From: Taxawa tesnikishii (nom. ined.)
Taxonomy: Eukaryota; Ascomycota; Dothideomycetes; Dothideales
Reading direction: 5' to 3'
Length of the DNA: 64,000 bases
NCBI GenBank assembly: GCA_030247885.1
Contig: JAPDRO010000007.1
Coordinates: 1,264,101 to 1,328,100, forward strand
Shown here: piece by piece, positions 62,110-64,000 of the stretch
How positions within the stretch are numbered: position 1 is the stretch's first letter
Layout: every line of letters starts with the position of its first letter
The notes under the pieces: model-generated
Databases searched by the model: none
Told to the model about the DNA's origin: nothing
The model's input: the letters and a program-made list of their open reading frames with translations, nothing else
Translations under genes and position numbers: made by a program

Positions 62110-64000
62110 TTTAAGATAAATAAGTTTTATTAAATTTTAGAATCTTTCCGACTATTTTACGTAACTAAATAACATGTTTTATTACCGAGTAGTTTACTAT
62201 TACTAAGTAGTCCGCCCTTACTAACATCGTAACTATTATAGACTATTATAATAATACCTTTATAACGTAACGCGTAATTAACTTATAATAAAGGTATATT
62301 ATACTTTATTATTAAGGCTACTTAAGTAACCTTTTCTAATAGTTAAAGATACGCGTCTAAGGTATTTAACGTCCCTTAAATAACCCTAAAATAATGACGC
62401 GATAAAAAGCTTATATAACGTAACTATAAGCCTAACTTAAAGAAGCTATAAAAGATAGAAGAAAAGGTAATAATAGTATGTATACTTAAGTTAAACTTAC
62501 GAGAAATAAGCGCTATAAAAACTATAGTAAAAGAAATAACTAATAATCTACTAGCTACGCGTAGTAAAGGACCTATTAGTAAGTACTAGGTAAATAGGTT
62601 TAGGACGCGTACTAAGGAAATTAAGCTTCGACGTAGTCGTCTATATAATCGTTAGTAAGCCTTAAATAAAGACGTACGTATTATAACGCTCTAGTTCGAG
62701 CTAGTTAAAAAGACAAAGGAAAAGTATAATATCCTAGACGAAGATATATATAACTTTAATAAGACAGGCTTTATAATAAGTATAATTAATACTTAAATAG
62801 TCTTTATAAGCTCTAAGAAACGAAGTAATTCTAAAAAGGTATAACTAAGTAACTAGGAGTAAGTTATAATTATCTAAAGTATTTACGCTACTAGGTAAGT
62901 TATCTTACCCTTCGTTATCTTTAATAGTAAAGTCCTTATATCGAGCTAGTACGTAGACTTACCTCGCAACTAAGTACTTAAGACTAGCGCTAATAGCTAG
63001 ACGATAAATAAGCTTACTCTAAAGTAGTTAAAGTACTTTAACGCGCATATAAAGGCGCGTTAAGTAAGTATATACTACCTACTAATTATAGATAGTTACG
63101 AGAGCTATAATAGTTATAACTTTTATAACTACTATAAAGAATAAAAGATTATTATTCTTTATATACCCTTATACTTATTATACTTATTATAGTTACTTAA
63201 CGTAGGCTATTTTGCCCCCTTAAAGTGAGTATATAATACGGAGATTAATAGCTAGTTATAGTACTTTATTACGTAAGTTAAGAAAGAGGCCTTTCTACTA
63301 GCCTTTCGTATTACTTTCGATAAGGTAATTATAAAGGATAATATTTAGGTAAGCTTTAGAGGCGCTAGATTAGTTCCCTATAACTTAGAGTAAGTACTAT
63401 CGAAGCTTAACGTAGTACTTCGTACGCTAATACTCGTACTATTAAAAGTTACTTTATAGGAGTCTAAAATACTAGCTAATTTAAAGGAAATAAAGGCGTA
63501 AATAATGCTAGTCTACGAGCGTATATAACTATATAAGGATTCGCTTATCTCGCCTCTTTTATAGGCTATAAATTCGCTTACTAAAGGTATAGTTATTATA
63601 AGTTATAAATTAGAGTTATAAACAAGGGAAATTATAAGTCTTCGAAAGTTAATTAAAGTATTAATAAAATAGCGTAGTTATAAAAGAAAGTATATTCGAA
63701 TAGAAGAGAGTCTTATAGTAAGTAACGTATAGGATTTAATAGCTAATAAGGACGATAGTAGTAACGAGGGTACTAAATAGCCTATAAAGAAAGTACGTAC
63801 GTAAAAGTACTATAGATATTATAGTAAAACTAACTATAATACGCGTACTTATACTATAGAAATAGTAAATCTAAATAATAGCGATACTTCTAAATAGTAC
63901 TATAGACTAGAGTATATTTTTATATAGTATTATAGTATAAAGGTAATAGTTTATAATAGTCGCGATATTAGTAAGGGCGAACTACTTAGTAATAGTAGAC
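62110..64000 (+). mobile_element. Fot1/pogo-family DNA transposon, apparently RIP-degraded, 3' truncated by window end
   Basis: Very AT-rich DNA in which CA and TG dinucleotides are nearly absent while TA is abundant, the pattern left by repeat-induced point mutation. Read on the plus strand with stops ignored, a DDE transposase appears in order: DIYNFNKTGF (D/N-E-TGF motif, about 62745), LPFVIFNSKVLISS, NKLTLK-LKYFNAHIKAR, LLIIDSYESYNSYNF (second catalytic Asp, about 63090), LLNVGYFAPLK, FRGARLVPYN and a degraded zinc knuckle near 63810 (YYRYYSKTNYNTRTY, where cysteines have become tyrosines). Many stops lie where Gln, Trp or Arg is expected. The element is inactive. Its left boundary is approximate. 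Confidence 0.85.

Overview
This is nuclear DNA of a filamentous ascomycete (Pezizomycotina; a Dothideomycete is my best guess, from gene content only). The genes are compact and split by short GT-AG introns, mostly 46-165 nt, with CTGAC/CTAAC-type branch points. The mix is conserved eukaryotic housekeeping genes, fungal accessory genes and a transposon apparently eroded by repeat-induced point mutation (RIP).

Layout. 0-8.2 kb: the 3' part of PAN1 (endocytosis), an ankyrin-repeat gene and TRL1 (tRNA ligase). 8.9-16.2 kb: an MFS transporter, then an accessory stretch with a zinc-finger protein, a membrane protein, a protein-kinase remnant and a tiny membrane protein. 16.3-28 kb: metabolism and nutrient control: indoleamine 2,3-dioxygenase, the last exon of a lost FAD oxidoreductase, an FMN 2-hydroxyacid dehydrogenase, a YAT-type amino-acid permease converging on NPR3, and a mitochondrial 2-oxodicarboxylate carrier. 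28.4-35 kb: DNA2 and an acidic unknown protein. 36.6-37.1 kb: a small bZIP gene in three short exons. 38.9-47.4 kb: a BTB protein, proteasome beta-4 (start codon split by an intron), UTP13 and a secreted GH30 galactanase. 48.7-49.7 kb: a CHAT-like caspase-fold protein. 50-54.8 kb: a secreted carboxylesterase, a 149-bp MITE and an MFS transporter. 57-61.1 kb: an internally deleted P450, a truncated MFS gene and an intact-looking ferric reductase. From about 62 kb to the end: AT-rich DNA that reads as a Fot1/pogo transposase full of RIP-type stops.

The main caveat is reading-frame quality. About 30 single-base frameshifts break otherwise well-conserved genes. Nearly all are repaired by adding one base to a homopolymer, mostly C or G runs. 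This looks like systematic homopolymer undercalling rather than gene death. Gene spans below are therefore given across the frameshifts, with the sites named. True pseudogenes (P450, MFS fragment, oxidoreductase exon, kinase fragment, transposon) are called from missing domains, not from frameshifts alone.

Functionally, the conserved genes cover actin/endocytosis (PAN1), tRNA splicing (TRL1), DNA replication (DNA2), the proteasome (PRE1), ribosome biogenesis (UTP13) and TORC1/amino-acid signalling (NPR3). IDO, the amino-acid permease, NPR3 and the ODC carrier form a loose neighbourhood of amino-acid uptake, sensing and breakdown; a functional link is inference only.
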